Positions 1 through 7,254 of a stretch of 19,246 bases of DNA are shown here, piece after piece. Below the pieces are notes generated by a model, which saw only the letters and a list, made by a program, of their open reading frames with translations, ran no database searches and was not told the DNA's origin. The DNA comes from an uncultured Alphaproteobacteria bacterium. GTDB lineage: Bacteria > Pseudomonadota > Alphaproteobacteria > UBA9655. The stretch is taken from assembly GCA_937967795.1 (NCBI GenBank), contig CALBSK010000095.1, forward strand, positions 1-19,246, in the 5' to 3' direction. Each line of letters begins with the position of its first letter. Position 1 is the stretch's first letter. The position numbers and the translations under genes are program-made.

Positions 1-114
1 AGTTCCTTCTCTCAACAATAAAATAGTGGGTTGCTTTGTTAAATAATGAAGTTTACTAATAAATAACTCATTCTTTCAGTGATGCTCACTTAATTTAAAT
101 TAAAAAATTATATT

Positions 115-456
115 ATGATAGAGTCAAAAAGGTTCGGATCTAAAAAAGCGTTAATCGACATTGATGAAACAATTTGTTTCTATAGCGAAAAAAGAGTGTA
201 TGAATTTGCAGAACCGAATTTTGACAATATTGCTAAGATTAATAAACTGTTCGATGAAGGATGGCATATTACTTATTGGACTGGTCGCGGAGAAAGTTCA
301 AAGCGAGACCTGAGGGGGCTCACATTGGAACAACTAAATAAATGGGGATGCAAGTTTAATGAACTTATTACGGGCTATTGTCCAAATGGAGGCCCTACTA
401 AACCTAATTTTGATTTAGTGATTGACGATAAGGCAAAAAGAATCGAGGAATTATAA
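115..456 (+). CDS. Small HAD-superfamily phosphatase-like protein
   Basis: This 113-residue protein carries the four HAD motifs in compact form. Motif I is D15-x-D17-E-T (nucleophile and acid/base), motif II is T56 in TGR, motif III is probably K96, and motif IV is D104-D105. There is no cap domain, so it is a bare core of the kind found in small phosphatases of surface-sugar or nucleic-acid end metabolism; the substrate cannot be told. It has no signal peptide, so it should be cytoplasmic. The bases before the ATG are almost purely A/T with no Shine-Dalgarno, unlike most genes from 1476 onward. Its stop overlaps the stop of the convergent DUF1080 gene by 6 bases. HAD membership is fairly sure; the exact role is unknown. 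Confidence 0.75.
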   Translation: MIESKRFGSKKALIDIDETICFYSEKRVYEFAEPNFDNIAKINKLFDEGWHITYWTGRGESSKRDLRGLTLEQLNKWGCKFNELITGYCPNGGPTKPNFDLVIDDKAKRIEEL

Positions 457-1233
457 AGGCCTAATCCATATATTTTTAAAGCTTACTGGCTCTCCGCCAT
501 CGAAACCGTGGTCTTGTAAAATAATAGGTAATTTATTTGCGTGAGCGCGGTATTTTGGTAATCCTATCCACTCCACTGGGCCATAAATAGTAACATTGTT
601 AAGTACTAATACACCATTTAAAAATGCAGTGATTCTGCCAGGAGAAGCCACATCGCCATTGTCTCTAAATATAGGAGCGGTAAAAATGATATCATAAGTT
701 TGCCACTCACCTGGTTTACGTCCAGCTGCCACTAAGGGACTATGTTGTTTATAGTAACTACCAACTTGTCCGTTTGTGTAAGTTGGATTATTATAATTGT
801 CTAGAATTTGCACTTCATAATTACTCATAAACCAAATACCACTATTTCCTCTTGTTTGATTGCTACCTTTAATAACGCTAGGTTCTCTGAATTCAAGGTG
901 AAACTGACAGTCTCCAAATCCTTCTTTAGTTTCAATATTACCAGATCCCTTTACCACCGTTAACGCACCATCAGCATCTATTTTCCAACCAGCTGCTCCG
1001 CCTCCTTGCTTTTGAAATGCATTTAAGTTTTTACCATTATACAAAACAATCGCATCTGATGGCGCTTCTGAAGCAGTAGTGCCAGGTGTTACCACTTTAG
1101 GCATAGGTGACCAAATTTCTGTTTTTGCAGCTTCAAATTCTAAACTGTCTTGCCTACTTTTAAACTTAGCCTGACTATTGGCGGTTAAAACAAAAGTGAA
1201 AATAGACAATGCACAAACAGCGATTTTTTTCAT
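451..1233 (-). CDS. Secreted DUF1080 (3-keto-disaccharide hydrolase-like) protein
   Basis: The 260-residue product begins with a Sec signal peptide (KK, then a hydrophobic stretch to about residue 20). The rest looks like a DUF1080 domain, a concanavalin/laminarinase-type beta sandwich: LYNGKNL near 64-70, a GNSGIWF segment near 128, the YEVQILDN strand near 138, GEWQTYDI near 175, and a closing FKNIWIRPL. Family members act on 3-keto-glycosides or other sugars outside the cytoplasm and are most abundant in Bacteroidetes and Planctomycetes; activity here is inferred from the family. No Shine-Dalgarno precedes the ATG, only TTAACTA-type A/T sequence. Together with the HAD neighbour it forms a block that does not match the alphaproteobacterial remainder. 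Confidence 0.82.
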   Translation of the reverse strand: MKKIAVCALSIFTFVLTANSQAKFKSRQDSLEFEAAKTEIWSPMPKVVTPGTTASEAPSDAIVLYNGKNLNAFQKQGGGAAGWKIDADGALTVVKGSGNIETKEGFGDCQFHLEFREPSVIKGSNQTRGNSGIWFMSNYEVQILDNYNNPTYTNGQVGSYYKQHSPLVAAGRKPGEWQTYDIIFTAPIFRDNGDVASPGRITAFLNGVLVLNNVTIYGPVEWIGLPKYRAHANKLPIILQDHGFDGGEPVSFKNIWIRPL

Positions 1234-1366
1234 TAGTTAACTATTTAAGGTTAGTATAGCAATTTAATAAAAACAATTAAGAATAAAGCAATTTTATTGA
1301 AAATACTAGTCGTACCATGCTATCAATTATTACTGCAATGATAGAAATAGGCTACAATTGCTAATG

Positions 1367-1389
1367 TTATTTTCTAGCCTAGAAAATAA
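1367..1389. repeat. 23-bp perfect dyad (11-bp arms, 1-base centre)
   Basis: TTATTTTCTAG at 1367-1377 is followed by one C and then by its exact reverse complement, CTAGAAAATAA, at 1379-1389. With a one-base centre it cannot make a normal terminator hairpin, so it looks more like a binding site for a dimeric protein or a recombination or end sequence. It lies about 90 bases before the SIMPL gene, in the gap between the foreign-looking left block and the rest of the window. Function is not known. Confidence 0.6.
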
Positions 1390-1475
1390 GTAACTATGAA
1401 ATTGCAATGTTTTTAACAACCAATGGTGTAAGAAAGAGGATAAATTTAAAATGAAAATGCAAAGGAGATTTACTT

Positions 1476-2210
1476 ATGGCGTCATTTCGTCCAACAGCCG
1501 CTGCTGCCGTCCTAGGGTTGAGCATTGCACTTGGCCCTTCTCTCGCAGGTTTTTTCATTTATAAAGGTATTTTAGAAGCCAAGTTAGGGGATAGGTACGT
1601 AACGGCCAAAGGACTTGTAGAGCGAATAGAAAAGGCTGATCGTGGCACATGGGAAATGGTTTATAAAGTTTCTGGAAGTGACCTTAATCAACTTAATCAA
1701 CAACTCTCCCATGACACTCAGCTTATCCAAAACTTCATTTTAAAAGAGGGTTTTGAGCAAACCGAAATTTCTTTATCATCCCCACGCGTAACAGATCTTC
1801 ACGCGCGTGAATATGGATCCGGGCCCTTATCTCCTGATCGCTATCTTATTGAAAATTCAATCTTTATAAATTCCCATAAGGTGGATGCACTGAATACGAT
1901 TTCAGCTAAAACCGGTGAACTTTTAAGCCAAGGTATTTCCCTCTCACGAAGTGAGACTCGCTTTTACTTGGATAGATTTAATGATTTACGTCCCCAACTT
2001 ATTGCAGATGCAACAAAAAACGCTCAAGAAATTGCCCAAAGTTTTGCTAAAACAACAGGCAGTCAAATTGGAGGGATTCGTAAGGCCAATCAAGGGGTTA
2101 TTCGTTTAACGAGCCCAGATGCTTCTCCTAACCAAGACTATGATGAAGGATTAAATTCTTTAATGAAAAAAATTCGTGTTGTATCTACTCTTGAATTTTA
2201 TTTGAAATAG
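1476..2210 (+). CDS. SIMPL domain (DUF541) protein, membrane-anchored
   Basis: The 244-residue product starts with one hydrophobic segment (about residues 8-30) that should anchor it in the inner membrane with the rest in the periplasm. Right after it comes the family's opening strand, YVTAKGLVERIEKADRGTW (41-59), which matches the VTVKGLAER-type start of proteobacterial SIMPL/DUF541 proteins. The domain runs to the end. Members are oligomeric envelope proteins linked to oxidative or other stress; a precise role is not established. The start is supported by AAAGGAG about ten bases before the ATG. It is the first gene with this SD type and marks the change of style from the left block. It is probably transcribed alone, since 144 bases separate it from the next gene. 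Confidence 0.8.
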   Translation: MASFRPTAAAAVLGLSIALGPSLAGFFIYKGILEAKLGDRYVTAKGLVERIEKADRGTWEMVYKVSGSDLNQLNQQLSHDTQLIQNFILKEGFEQTEISLSSPRVTDLHAREYGSGPLSPDRYLIENSIFINSHKVDALNTISAKTGELLSQGISLSRSETRFYLDRFNDLRPQLIADATKNAQEIAQSFAKTTGSQIGGIRKANQGVIRLTSPDASPNQDYDEGLNSLMKKIRVVSTLEFYLK

Positions 2211-2293
2211 CCTGCGGAGGGGCGGTCAAACGAAGAACGCTTGCGGTACCTTCCTAAATAGTATGGGTTAACTTCTTGTTAATATTTATTCCT

Positions 2294-2326
2294 TATGATG
2301 AATTCGTCCCTTACCTTTAGTAAGGG
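2294..2326 (+). promoter_or_regulatory. Possible -10 box and 5'-end hairpin before the small Cys-rich gene
   Basis: TATGAT at 2294-2299 is a good -10 hexamer, but no convincing -35 lies at the right distance. A perfect 7-bp hairpin, CCCTTAC / GTAAGGG with a 5-base loop, occupies 2308-2326, just where transcription from that -10 would begin. It lacks a following T-run, so it is less likely to be a terminator of the SIMPL gene than a leader stem, as seen on stable mRNAs. This is inference. Confidence 0.35.
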
Positions 2327-2354
2327 TTGAAAAAATAACTGGAAAGGAAAAACC

Positions 2355-2567
2355 ATGTATAAAATTGCTTTAGTTCTAGGAGTTGTCTCTTTAAATTTTG
2401 CAGCAAGTCATGCTGTACAGGCCCAGTCAAACTGTCCTGCGGATTGTGTTTCAGCACTTACCTGTCTTTGCAATGCTGCTTTTCCGAATGATGCAGACTG
2501 GTGTCAAACAACGGCTGCGGAAACTTGTGGTATGTTTAGTGACAAATTAGCTCAAAAAAAGAAATAA
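2355..2567 (+). CDS. Small exported six-cysteine protein, unknown function
   Basis: I do not recognise this 70-residue protein. Residues 1-23 look like a Sec signal peptide (MYK, a hydrophobic core, then AVQA), leaving a mature chain of about 47 residues. All six cysteines (27, 31, 37, 39, 50, 58) lie in the mature part, which fits three disulfides in an oxidising compartment; the tail ends in KKK. There is no lipobox. The spacing C-x3-C-x5-C-x-C-x10-C-x7-C matches no family I can name. GGAAAGG lies a few bases before the ATG and a strong terminator follows, so it is a self-contained, probably well-expressed unit. It could be a secreted peptide, a metal-binding protein or an envelope protein. 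Confidence 0.7.
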   Translation: MYKIALVLGVVSLNFAASHAVQAQSNCPADCVSALTCLCNAAFPNDADWCQTTAAETCGMFSDKLAQKKK

Positions 2568-2578
2568 GAAAATATTTC

Positions 2579-2624
2579 AAGGAGACATTGAAGGATCTTT
2601 TTACTTATATGTCTCCTTCTTTTG
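2579..2624 (+). terminator. Intrinsic terminator of the small Cys-rich gene
   Basis: AAGGAGACAT at 2579-2588 and its perfect reverse complement ATGTCTCCTT at 2609-2618 form a 10-bp stem with a 20-base loop, followed by CTTTTG. It starts 11 bases after the stop codon of the preceding gene. Confidence 0.6.
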
Positions 2625-2629
2625 AGAGG

Positions 2630-2651
2630 CGGGCTTCAGAAATGAAACCCG
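2630..2651 (-). terminator. Stem-loop after clpB
   Basis: The arms 2630-2638 and 2643-2651 pair over nine positions with a 4-base loop. Read on the minus strand, the one non-Watson-Crick position is a G-U wobble. On the plus strand it is a C-A mismatch, so the structure suits the clpB transcript, whose stop lies 11 bases upstream. No T-run follows on the minus strand, so it may only protect the 3' end. Confidence 0.4.
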
Positions 2652-2661
2652 GCTTTTAAAC

Positions 2662-5232
2662 TCATTCTTTAATCACTAGTCCTTTCTTTCCTGCGGTAAC
2701 ATGTACTTTTTGGCTATCGTTGATCTTCCCTTCTAAGATCATGACGGCGAGAGGATTTTGAAGCTCTTTTTGGATGACCCGCTTGAGAGGACGGGCCCCA
2801 TAAACAGGATCATATCCCTGATCAGCAAGCCAGGTGAGAGCCAAATCATCAACCTCAAGTGTTATTTTCCGGTCCGCAAGCAGGTTAAAAAGGCGTTGAA
2901 GTTGAATTTTGACAATGTCATTCATATCTTCGCGAGATAAACGGCGGAACAAAAGGATCTCATCAATGCGATTTAAAAACTCCGGACGGAAAGCGGCGCG
3001 GACAATTTCCATGACTTGAGACCTAACTGTTTCGGAAGGCTCTCCGGGATGTTCTGCCAAAATGGAGCTTCCTAAGTTAGATGTCAAAATAATAAGAGTA
3101 TTGCGGAAATCGACCGTTCGGCCTTGCCCATCGGTTAACCGTCCATCATCTAAAACTTGAAGCAGAACGTTAAACACATCAGGGTGTGCTTTTTCGATCT
3201 CATCAAATAGAATGACTTGATAGGGTCGTCTGCGGACAGATTCGGTTAAGGTTCCTCCTTCCTCATATCCCACATAGCCAGGAGGGGCTCCAATCAAACG
3301 GGCCACCGAGTGTTTTTCCATAAATTCGGACATATCAATGCGGGTGAGGGCGGTTTCATCATCAAAGAGAAATTCAGCAAGGGCTTTACTAAGTTCGGTT
3401 TTTCCCACACCTGTTGGCCCTAAGAACAGAAAGGACCCAATCGGACGATTTATATCCTGTAATCCGGCACGCGCTCTGCGAACGGCTTGGCTAATCGCTA
3501 CAACAGCTTCTTTTTGTCCTACGACTCTTTTTTGCAAGCTTTCCTCCATTTTAAGGAGTTTCTCCCGCTCTCCTTCCAACATTTTATCAACAGGAATGCC
3601 GGTCCAACGAGAAACAATGGCGGCAATATCATCCGCCGTCACTTCCTCACGAATAATTTGATCGTGATTTTGGGCTTCCGCTTCTTTTAATTTTTTCTCG
3701 AGATCAGGGATAGTACTATACATGAGCTCACCCGCACGGGCTAAATTTCCTTCACGTTGAGCAATTTCAAGCTCACTTCGCGCATGATCGAGGGCTTCTT
3801 TCAATTTTTGGGAGCCTGCAAGTTTTTCCTTTTCGGCTTTCCAAGAGGAGGTAAGCACATTAGACTGGGATTCAAGATCTGCCAGCTCCTTCTCCAGCTT
3901 TTGCAAACGATCTTGGGAGGCCGTATCCTTTTCTTTTTTTAAAGCTTCACGCTCAATCTTTAATTGGATAATGCGACGATCAAGCTCATCAATTTCTTCA
4001 GGTTTTGAATCGACCTCCATCCGCAATCGGCTAGCGGCTTCATCGACGAGATCGATCGCTTTATCAGGCAAGAATCGATCTGTTATATAGCGATTGGAAA
4101 GGGTAGCCGCAGCGACAATGGCTCCATCTGTAATTCTTATTCCATGATGAAGCTCGTATTTTTCTTTAAGCCCTCTTAAAATTGAAATGGTATCTTCAAC
4201 GGTGGGTTCTCCCACAAAAACAGGCTGGAATCGGCGAGCAAGGGCCGCGTCTTTTTCAATGTACTTGCGATATTCATCAAGGGTTGTGGCGCCCACACAG
4301 TGGAGCTCTCCCCGTGCTAAAGCCGGTTTGAGCATATTGGAAGCATCCATTGCACCTTCCGCTTTCCCGGCCCCTACAAGGGTATGAAGCTCGTCAATAA
4401 AAAGAACGATTTCCCCCTCCGCATGAGTAATTTCAGAAAGAACAGCCTTGAGGCGTTCCTCAAATTCTCCACGATATTTAGCGCCTGCAATAAGCGCCCC
4501 CATGTCTAGAGCCATGAGGCGAATGTCTTTAAGAGCTTCTGGCACATCTCCTTTGACAATGCGATGAGCAAGTCCTTCGATAATGGCTGTTTTCCCTACA
4601 CCCGGTTCTCCTATGAGGACAGGATTGTTTTTTGTTCGTCGCGCGAGAACCTGGATCGTCCGTCGTATTTCTTCATCTCGGCCGATGACAGGATCAAGTT
4701 TTCCCTGACGGGCACGAGCGGTGAGGTCGGTTGCATATTTTTTCAGAGCGTCATATTGGGATTCAGCCGTTGCCGAATCGGCAGGTCTTCCTTTTCGCAT
4801 GGTTTCAATGGCAAGCTTTAGTTTTTCAGCTTTAAGCCCTGCAGTTTCTAGAATTTTCCCCGCATCTGTGTCTTTTGAAAGAACAAGAGCGAAAAGAAGA
4901 TATTCAACCGTGACAAACGTATCTCCCGCTTTTTTGGCTTCCTTTTCAGCAAGATCAAAAACCTTACTTGTTTCAGGAGCTAAATAGGCTTGTCCCGCTC
5001 CACTGCCGCTGATGACAGGTAAATGATTCATCTCTTCAGTTGTAAGTTCGAGAGCTTTTTCGGGATTTCCACCGGCTGTCCGAATCAGGCTTGCGCAAAG
5101 TCCTTCCTCATCATCCAAAAGGACTTTTAAAAGATGAAGGGGGAGAATTCGTTGGTGCCCTTCTCGTTGGGCAAGCGTTTGAGCCGATTGAATAAAGCCT
5201 TGAGAGCGTTCCGTATATTGATTAAAATTCAT
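2662..5232 (-). CDS. clpB: ATP-dependent disaggregase ClpB
   Basis: The 856 residues are the normal full length. In order: Clp N-domain (1-145); first AAA+ domain with Walker A GEPGVGKT (208-215) and Walker B ending at DELH (280-283); a coiled-coil middle domain rich in Lys/Glu (about 405-525); second AAA+ domain with Walker A GPTGVGKT (605-612), the GYVGYEEGG pore loop and LFDEIEKA Walker B; then the C-terminal D2-small domain. ClpB works with DnaK/DnaJ in the cytoplasm to pull proteins out of aggregates. The middle domain separates it from ClpA and ClpC. AAGAAGG precedes the ATG. I see no CIRCE element and no clear heat-shock sigma-32 promoter in the 95-base leader. Upstream on the same strand lies an NTP pyrophosphohydrolase gene. 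Confidence 0.97.
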   Translation of the reverse strand: MNFNQYTERSQGFIQSAQTLAQREGHQRILPLHLLKVLLDDEEGLCASLIRTAGGNPEKALELTTEEMNHLPVISGSGAGQAYLAPETSKVFDLAEKEAKKAGDTFVTVEYLLFALVLSKDTDAGKILETAGLKAEKLKLAIETMRKGRPADSATAESQYDALKKYATDLTARARQGKLDPVIGRDEEIRRTIQVLARRTKNNPVLIGEPGVGKTAIIEGLAHRIVKGDVPEALKDIRLMALDMGALIAGAKYRGEFEERLKAVLSEITHAEGEIVLFIDELHTLVGAGKAEGAMDASNMLKPALARGELHCVGATTLDEYRKYIEKDAALARRFQPVFVGEPTVEDTISILRGLKEKYELHHGIRITDGAIVAAATLSNRYITDRFLPDKAIDLVDEAASRLRMEVDSKPEEIDELDRRIIQLKIEREALKKEKDTASQDRLQKLEKELADLESQSNVLTSSWKAEKEKLAGSQKLKEALDHARSELEIAQREGNLARAGELMYSTIPDLEKKLKEAEAQNHDQIIREEVTADDIAAIVSRWTGIPVDKMLEGEREKLLKMEESLQKRVVGQKEAVVAISQAVRRARAGLQDINRPIGSFLFLGPTGVGKTELSKALAEFLFDDETALTRIDMSEFMEKHSVARLIGAPPGYVGYEEGGTLTESVRRRPYQVILFDEIEKAHPDVFNVLLQVLDDGRLTDGQGRTVDFRNTLIILTSNLGSSILAEHPGEPSETVRSQVMEIVRAAFRPEFLNRIDEILLFRRLSREDMNDIVKIQLQRLFNLLADRKITLEVDDLALTWLADQGYDPVYGARPLKRVIQKELQNPLAVMILEGKINDSQKVHVTAGKKGLVIKE

Positions 5233-5327
5233 TTTTTTCCCTTCTTAAAGATGAATCACCGATTGATACCTTTTATATAGTTAATTTAGAAACCTGAAAA
5301 AAGAGTAGCCTGTAGAATAAATTAAAT

Positions 5328-5738
5328 CTAAACTTCCGGATATTTTTCGGGAGAAGAAAGACAATATTCAATAACAGGATGCGGGGTATCTGAATCTTCG
5401 CTTTCTTCCGCTTCCACAAATTCAGCATAAAGCGCTTTATTGAATCCCCCTCGTTCTCCCAGTTTGTGGAGGCGTTTTTTTTCAATATGTTCCCATAGAA
5501 GGCCGTATTTCTTCGCAAGAGCATGCAAAACTTCTAAAACATCTGCGATTTCTTCTTTCACATCTTTGGGTGTTGTGGCGGCGAGAATCTCATCGGTTTC
5601 TTCTTGAAGTTTAAGCTTTAAGTAATGAAGGTAATCTTGAGGATTTAAAGTTTGAACGTTGACATACCCTCCCAATTTTTTGATGCGCTCAGGCATTTTA
5701 TCTCGCACAAGGTTTCCTATTTTAAAACGTCGAATCAC
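5328..5738 (-). CDS. MazG-like nucleoside triphosphate pyrophosphohydrolase
   Basis: This 136-residue protein opens with NLVRDKMPERI (9-19), the hallmark of a phosphoribosyl-ATP-pyrophosphatase-like subgroup of all-alpha NTP pyrophosphohydrolases. The metal-binding residues follow: E46-E47-x-x-E50, then E63-x-x-D66 on the next helix. Such enzymes split (d)NTPs to NMP and pyrophosphate and are usually thought to clear unwanted nucleotides; the substrate here is unknown. The acidic C-terminal tail (about 105-136) is not part of the catalytic core. The start codon is GTG, and AAGGAG lies 12 bases before it, slightly farther than usual, with no better in-frame start near. It lies upstream of clpB with a 95-base gap and diverges from the oxygenase gene. 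Confidence 0.8.
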   Translation of the reverse strand: MIRRFKIGNLVRDKMPERIKKLGGYVNVQTLNPQDYLHYLKLKLQEETDEILAATTPKDVKEEIADVLEVLHALAKKYGLLWEHIEKKRLHKLGERGGFNKALYAEFVEAEESEDSDTPHPVIEYCLSSPEKYPEV

Positions 5739-5810
5739 TACTGTTTTTATCTCCTTATTTAAGCTGCTTCCCTTACTATAGCTGCATATCGTAGTTCTTT
5801 AAAGAATAAG

Positions 5811-5839
5811 TTGGCGTTTTGGATGAACTCGGCTATATA
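5811..5839 (+). promoter_or_regulatory. Probable sigma-70-type promoter for the oxygenase-ferredoxin pair
   Basis: TTGGCG (5811-5816) and TATATA (5834-5839) are separated by exactly 17 bases, each matching the consensus hexamer at four of six positions. Transcription would begin about 22 bases before the start codon at 5869. It lies in the divergent gap between the pyrophosphohydrolase and oxygenase genes. Confidence 0.45.
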
Positions 5840-5868
5840 GAATTGGACAAACAAAAAGGAGAGGTGTT

Positions 5869-6729
5869 ATGTATGTAAAAACGATTGACTACCGATCCCC
5901 TCAAGCCGCACATGGCTTTATTGAATCAGTAAGAGAGACGGGATTTGCGGTGCTTTCTCACCATCCTATTTCACAAAAATTGATTGAATCTGTCTATCAG
6001 GAATGGGAAGAATTTTTTAAGAGCGATACAAAATTTGCTTATCTGTTTAACCCTCATACGAACCGGCAAGCGGGATACTTTCCTTTTAAAAGCGAAAATG
6101 CTAAGGGATATCCCGCCAAAGATCTAAAGGAATTTTATCATTATCGAGATGAAAATGACCTGCCAAAAGGGATGGGGAGAAATACGCAGCTTCTCATCGA
6201 AGAACTTTCAACCCTTGCTCAAGAGGTTTTAAAATGGATTGAGGATGGATTGCCTGAAGAAGTCGTTAACAGTCTTTCCACGCCTCTTCATCAAATGATT
6301 CATGAAAGTGATATGACGTTGATTCGAATCCTCCATTATCCCCCAATTTCGGACAAGGAAAAAGAAGGAGCGGTCCGCTCAGCAGCTCACGAAGATATAG
6401 ATCTTTTAACCATCCTCCCTGCTGCAACAGCGCCTGGCCTTCAGGTGCAAGATGGTATGGATAGATGGCACAACGTTTCGTGTGATTATGGTACCCTCGT
6501 GTTTAATGTGGGGGATATGCTGCAATTAGCAACGCAAGGATTTTATAAATCGACGACCCATCGGGTGATTAATCCGGCAGGAAAAGACTCGCAAAAGTCT
6601 CGCTATTCTTTGCCTTTATTTTTTCATCCTCGAGGAGATGTTCAATTGTCCCCTATTCATACGGCCCATACTTATTTAACGGAACGATTAAATGAGCTTG
6701 GATTAAAGCCTTCTGGAGAAGCGGCTTAA
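5869..6729 (+). CDS. 2-oxoglutarate/Fe(II)-dependent oxygenase, isopenicillin N synthase family
   Basis: The 286-residue product has the two-part layout of this family: a DIOX_N-like N-terminal half (residues 3 to about 100, with TGFAVLSHHPI near 24-34) and a double-stranded beta-helix core. The iron-binding triad is visible as H174-x-D176 and H231, and R245-Y246-S247 is the RxS pair that holds 2-oxoglutarate. Family members hydroxylate, desaturate or cyclise small molecules in the cytoplasm; the substrate cannot be read from sequence. AAAGGAG precedes the ATG. The ferredoxin gene starts 17 bases after the stop, so the two form an operon. 2OG oxygenases are usually re-reduced by ascorbate or by their own cycle, so the ferredoxin is not an obligatory partner. 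Confidence 0.88.
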   Translation: MYVKTIDYRSPQAAHGFIESVRETGFAVLSHHPISQKLIESVYQEWEEFFKSDTKFAYLFNPHTNRQAGYFPFKSENAKGYPAKDLKEFYHYRDENDLPKGMGRNTQLLIEELSTLAQEVLKWIEDGLPEEVVNSLSTPLHQMIHESDMTLIRILHYPPISDKEKEGAVRSAAHEDIDLLTILPAATAPGLQVQDGMDRWHNVSCDYGTLVFNVGDMLQLATQGFYKSTTHRVINPAGKDSQKSRYSLPLFFHPRGDVQLSPIHTAHTYLTERLNELGLKPSGEAA

Positions 6730-6746
6730 TTTTAAAGGAGAGTGGT

Positions 6747-7082
6747 ATGCCAAAGATGACTTTTATTAAAGCTGATGGAGAACGGGTCGAGGTTGATGCG
6801 CCCAATGGCCTTTCTGTTCTTGAGATTGCCCATCAAAATAGCGATAAGATTTTCTTAGAAGGCGCTTGTGAAGGATCTTTGGCTTGTTCGACTTGTCACG
6901 TGATTGTTGAACCCAAATGGTATGCTCTTTTAACAGAAGCAACGGAGGATGAGGAAGATATGTTGGACTTGGCTTTTGGATTGACCCAAACTTCGCGATT
7001 AGGATGTCAAATCATTATGCGTCCTGAACTCGATGGTCTTGAAGTCCGTCTTCCCTCTGCCACCCGAAATATGATGGTGTGA
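6747..7082 (+). CDS. fdx: [2Fe-2S] ferredoxin, adrenodoxin/ISC type
   Basis: At 111 residues this is the normal size for the ISC/adrenodoxin ferredoxins. The cluster ligands are C41, C47, C50 (C-x5-C-x2-C) and C87, in the conserved settings EGACEGSLACSTCHV and RLGCQI. The acidic stretch TEATEDEEDML (63-73) is the usual interaction helix for electron donors. Such proteins hand electrons to the iron-sulfur assembly machinery or to oxygenases in the cytoplasm. In many proteobacteria fdx closes the isc operon; here no isc gene is visible and it follows a 2OG oxygenase. AAAGGAG lies just before the ATG. A long A/T-rich hairpin begins directly after the stop codon. Confidence 0.92.
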   Translation: MPKMTFIKADGERVEVDAPNGLSVLEIAHQNSDKIFLEGACEGSLACSTCHVIVEPKWYALLTEATEDEEDMLDLAFGLTQTSRLGCQIIMRPELDGLEVRLPSATRNMMV

Positions 7083-7123
7083 TGTTTCAGTGTTTCATGT
7101 TCTGTATGTGAAACAGTGAAACA
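7083..7123 (+). terminator. Long imperfect hairpin directly after fdx
   Basis: Arms 7083-7097 and 7109-7123 pair at 14 of 15 positions around an 11-base loop. They are built from repeated GTTTCA / TGAAAC units. It begins at the base after the fdx stop. No T-run follows, so it may stabilise the mRNA 3' end rather than terminate alone. Confidence 0.45.
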
Positions 7124-7211
7124 AACCATCTCGATCGACCGGGGGGTAGAAAATTTAAGTAGTGAATAGTTACAATTTATATATACTTTTCAATAAATCA
7201 TTCCTTAAGTG

Positions 7212-7253
7212 GACGCCTATGCGCCGTCGTGCAGGATAACGGGCAGGAGCGTC
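7212..7253. terminator. Possible two-tier hairpin between converging fdx and accC
   Basis: GACGC at 7212-7216 pairs with GCGTC at 7249-7253, and a shorter CCGT/ACGG pairing can form inside. On the plus strand TTT follows the stem. It lies just beyond the accC stop, between two convergent genes, where a two-way terminator would be expected. The stem is short, so this is tentative. Confidence 0.3.
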
Positions 7254-7254
7254 T

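Noticed and set aside
2211..2260. GC-rich patch after the SIMPL gene that might be a terminator or repeat fragment
   Set aside because: No stem of useful length forms and no second copy is found in the window.
2758..4987. Several plus-strand frames of 60-107 codons inside clpB
   Set aside because: All are antisense to the clear ClpB coding sequence and carry no motif of their own.
5233..5327. A heat-shock promoter or CIRCE element before clpB
   Set aside because: No GAGTGCTAA-type inverted repeat and no good sigma-32 -35/-10 pair is present; only an A/T-rich TATAAA with a poor -35 is seen.
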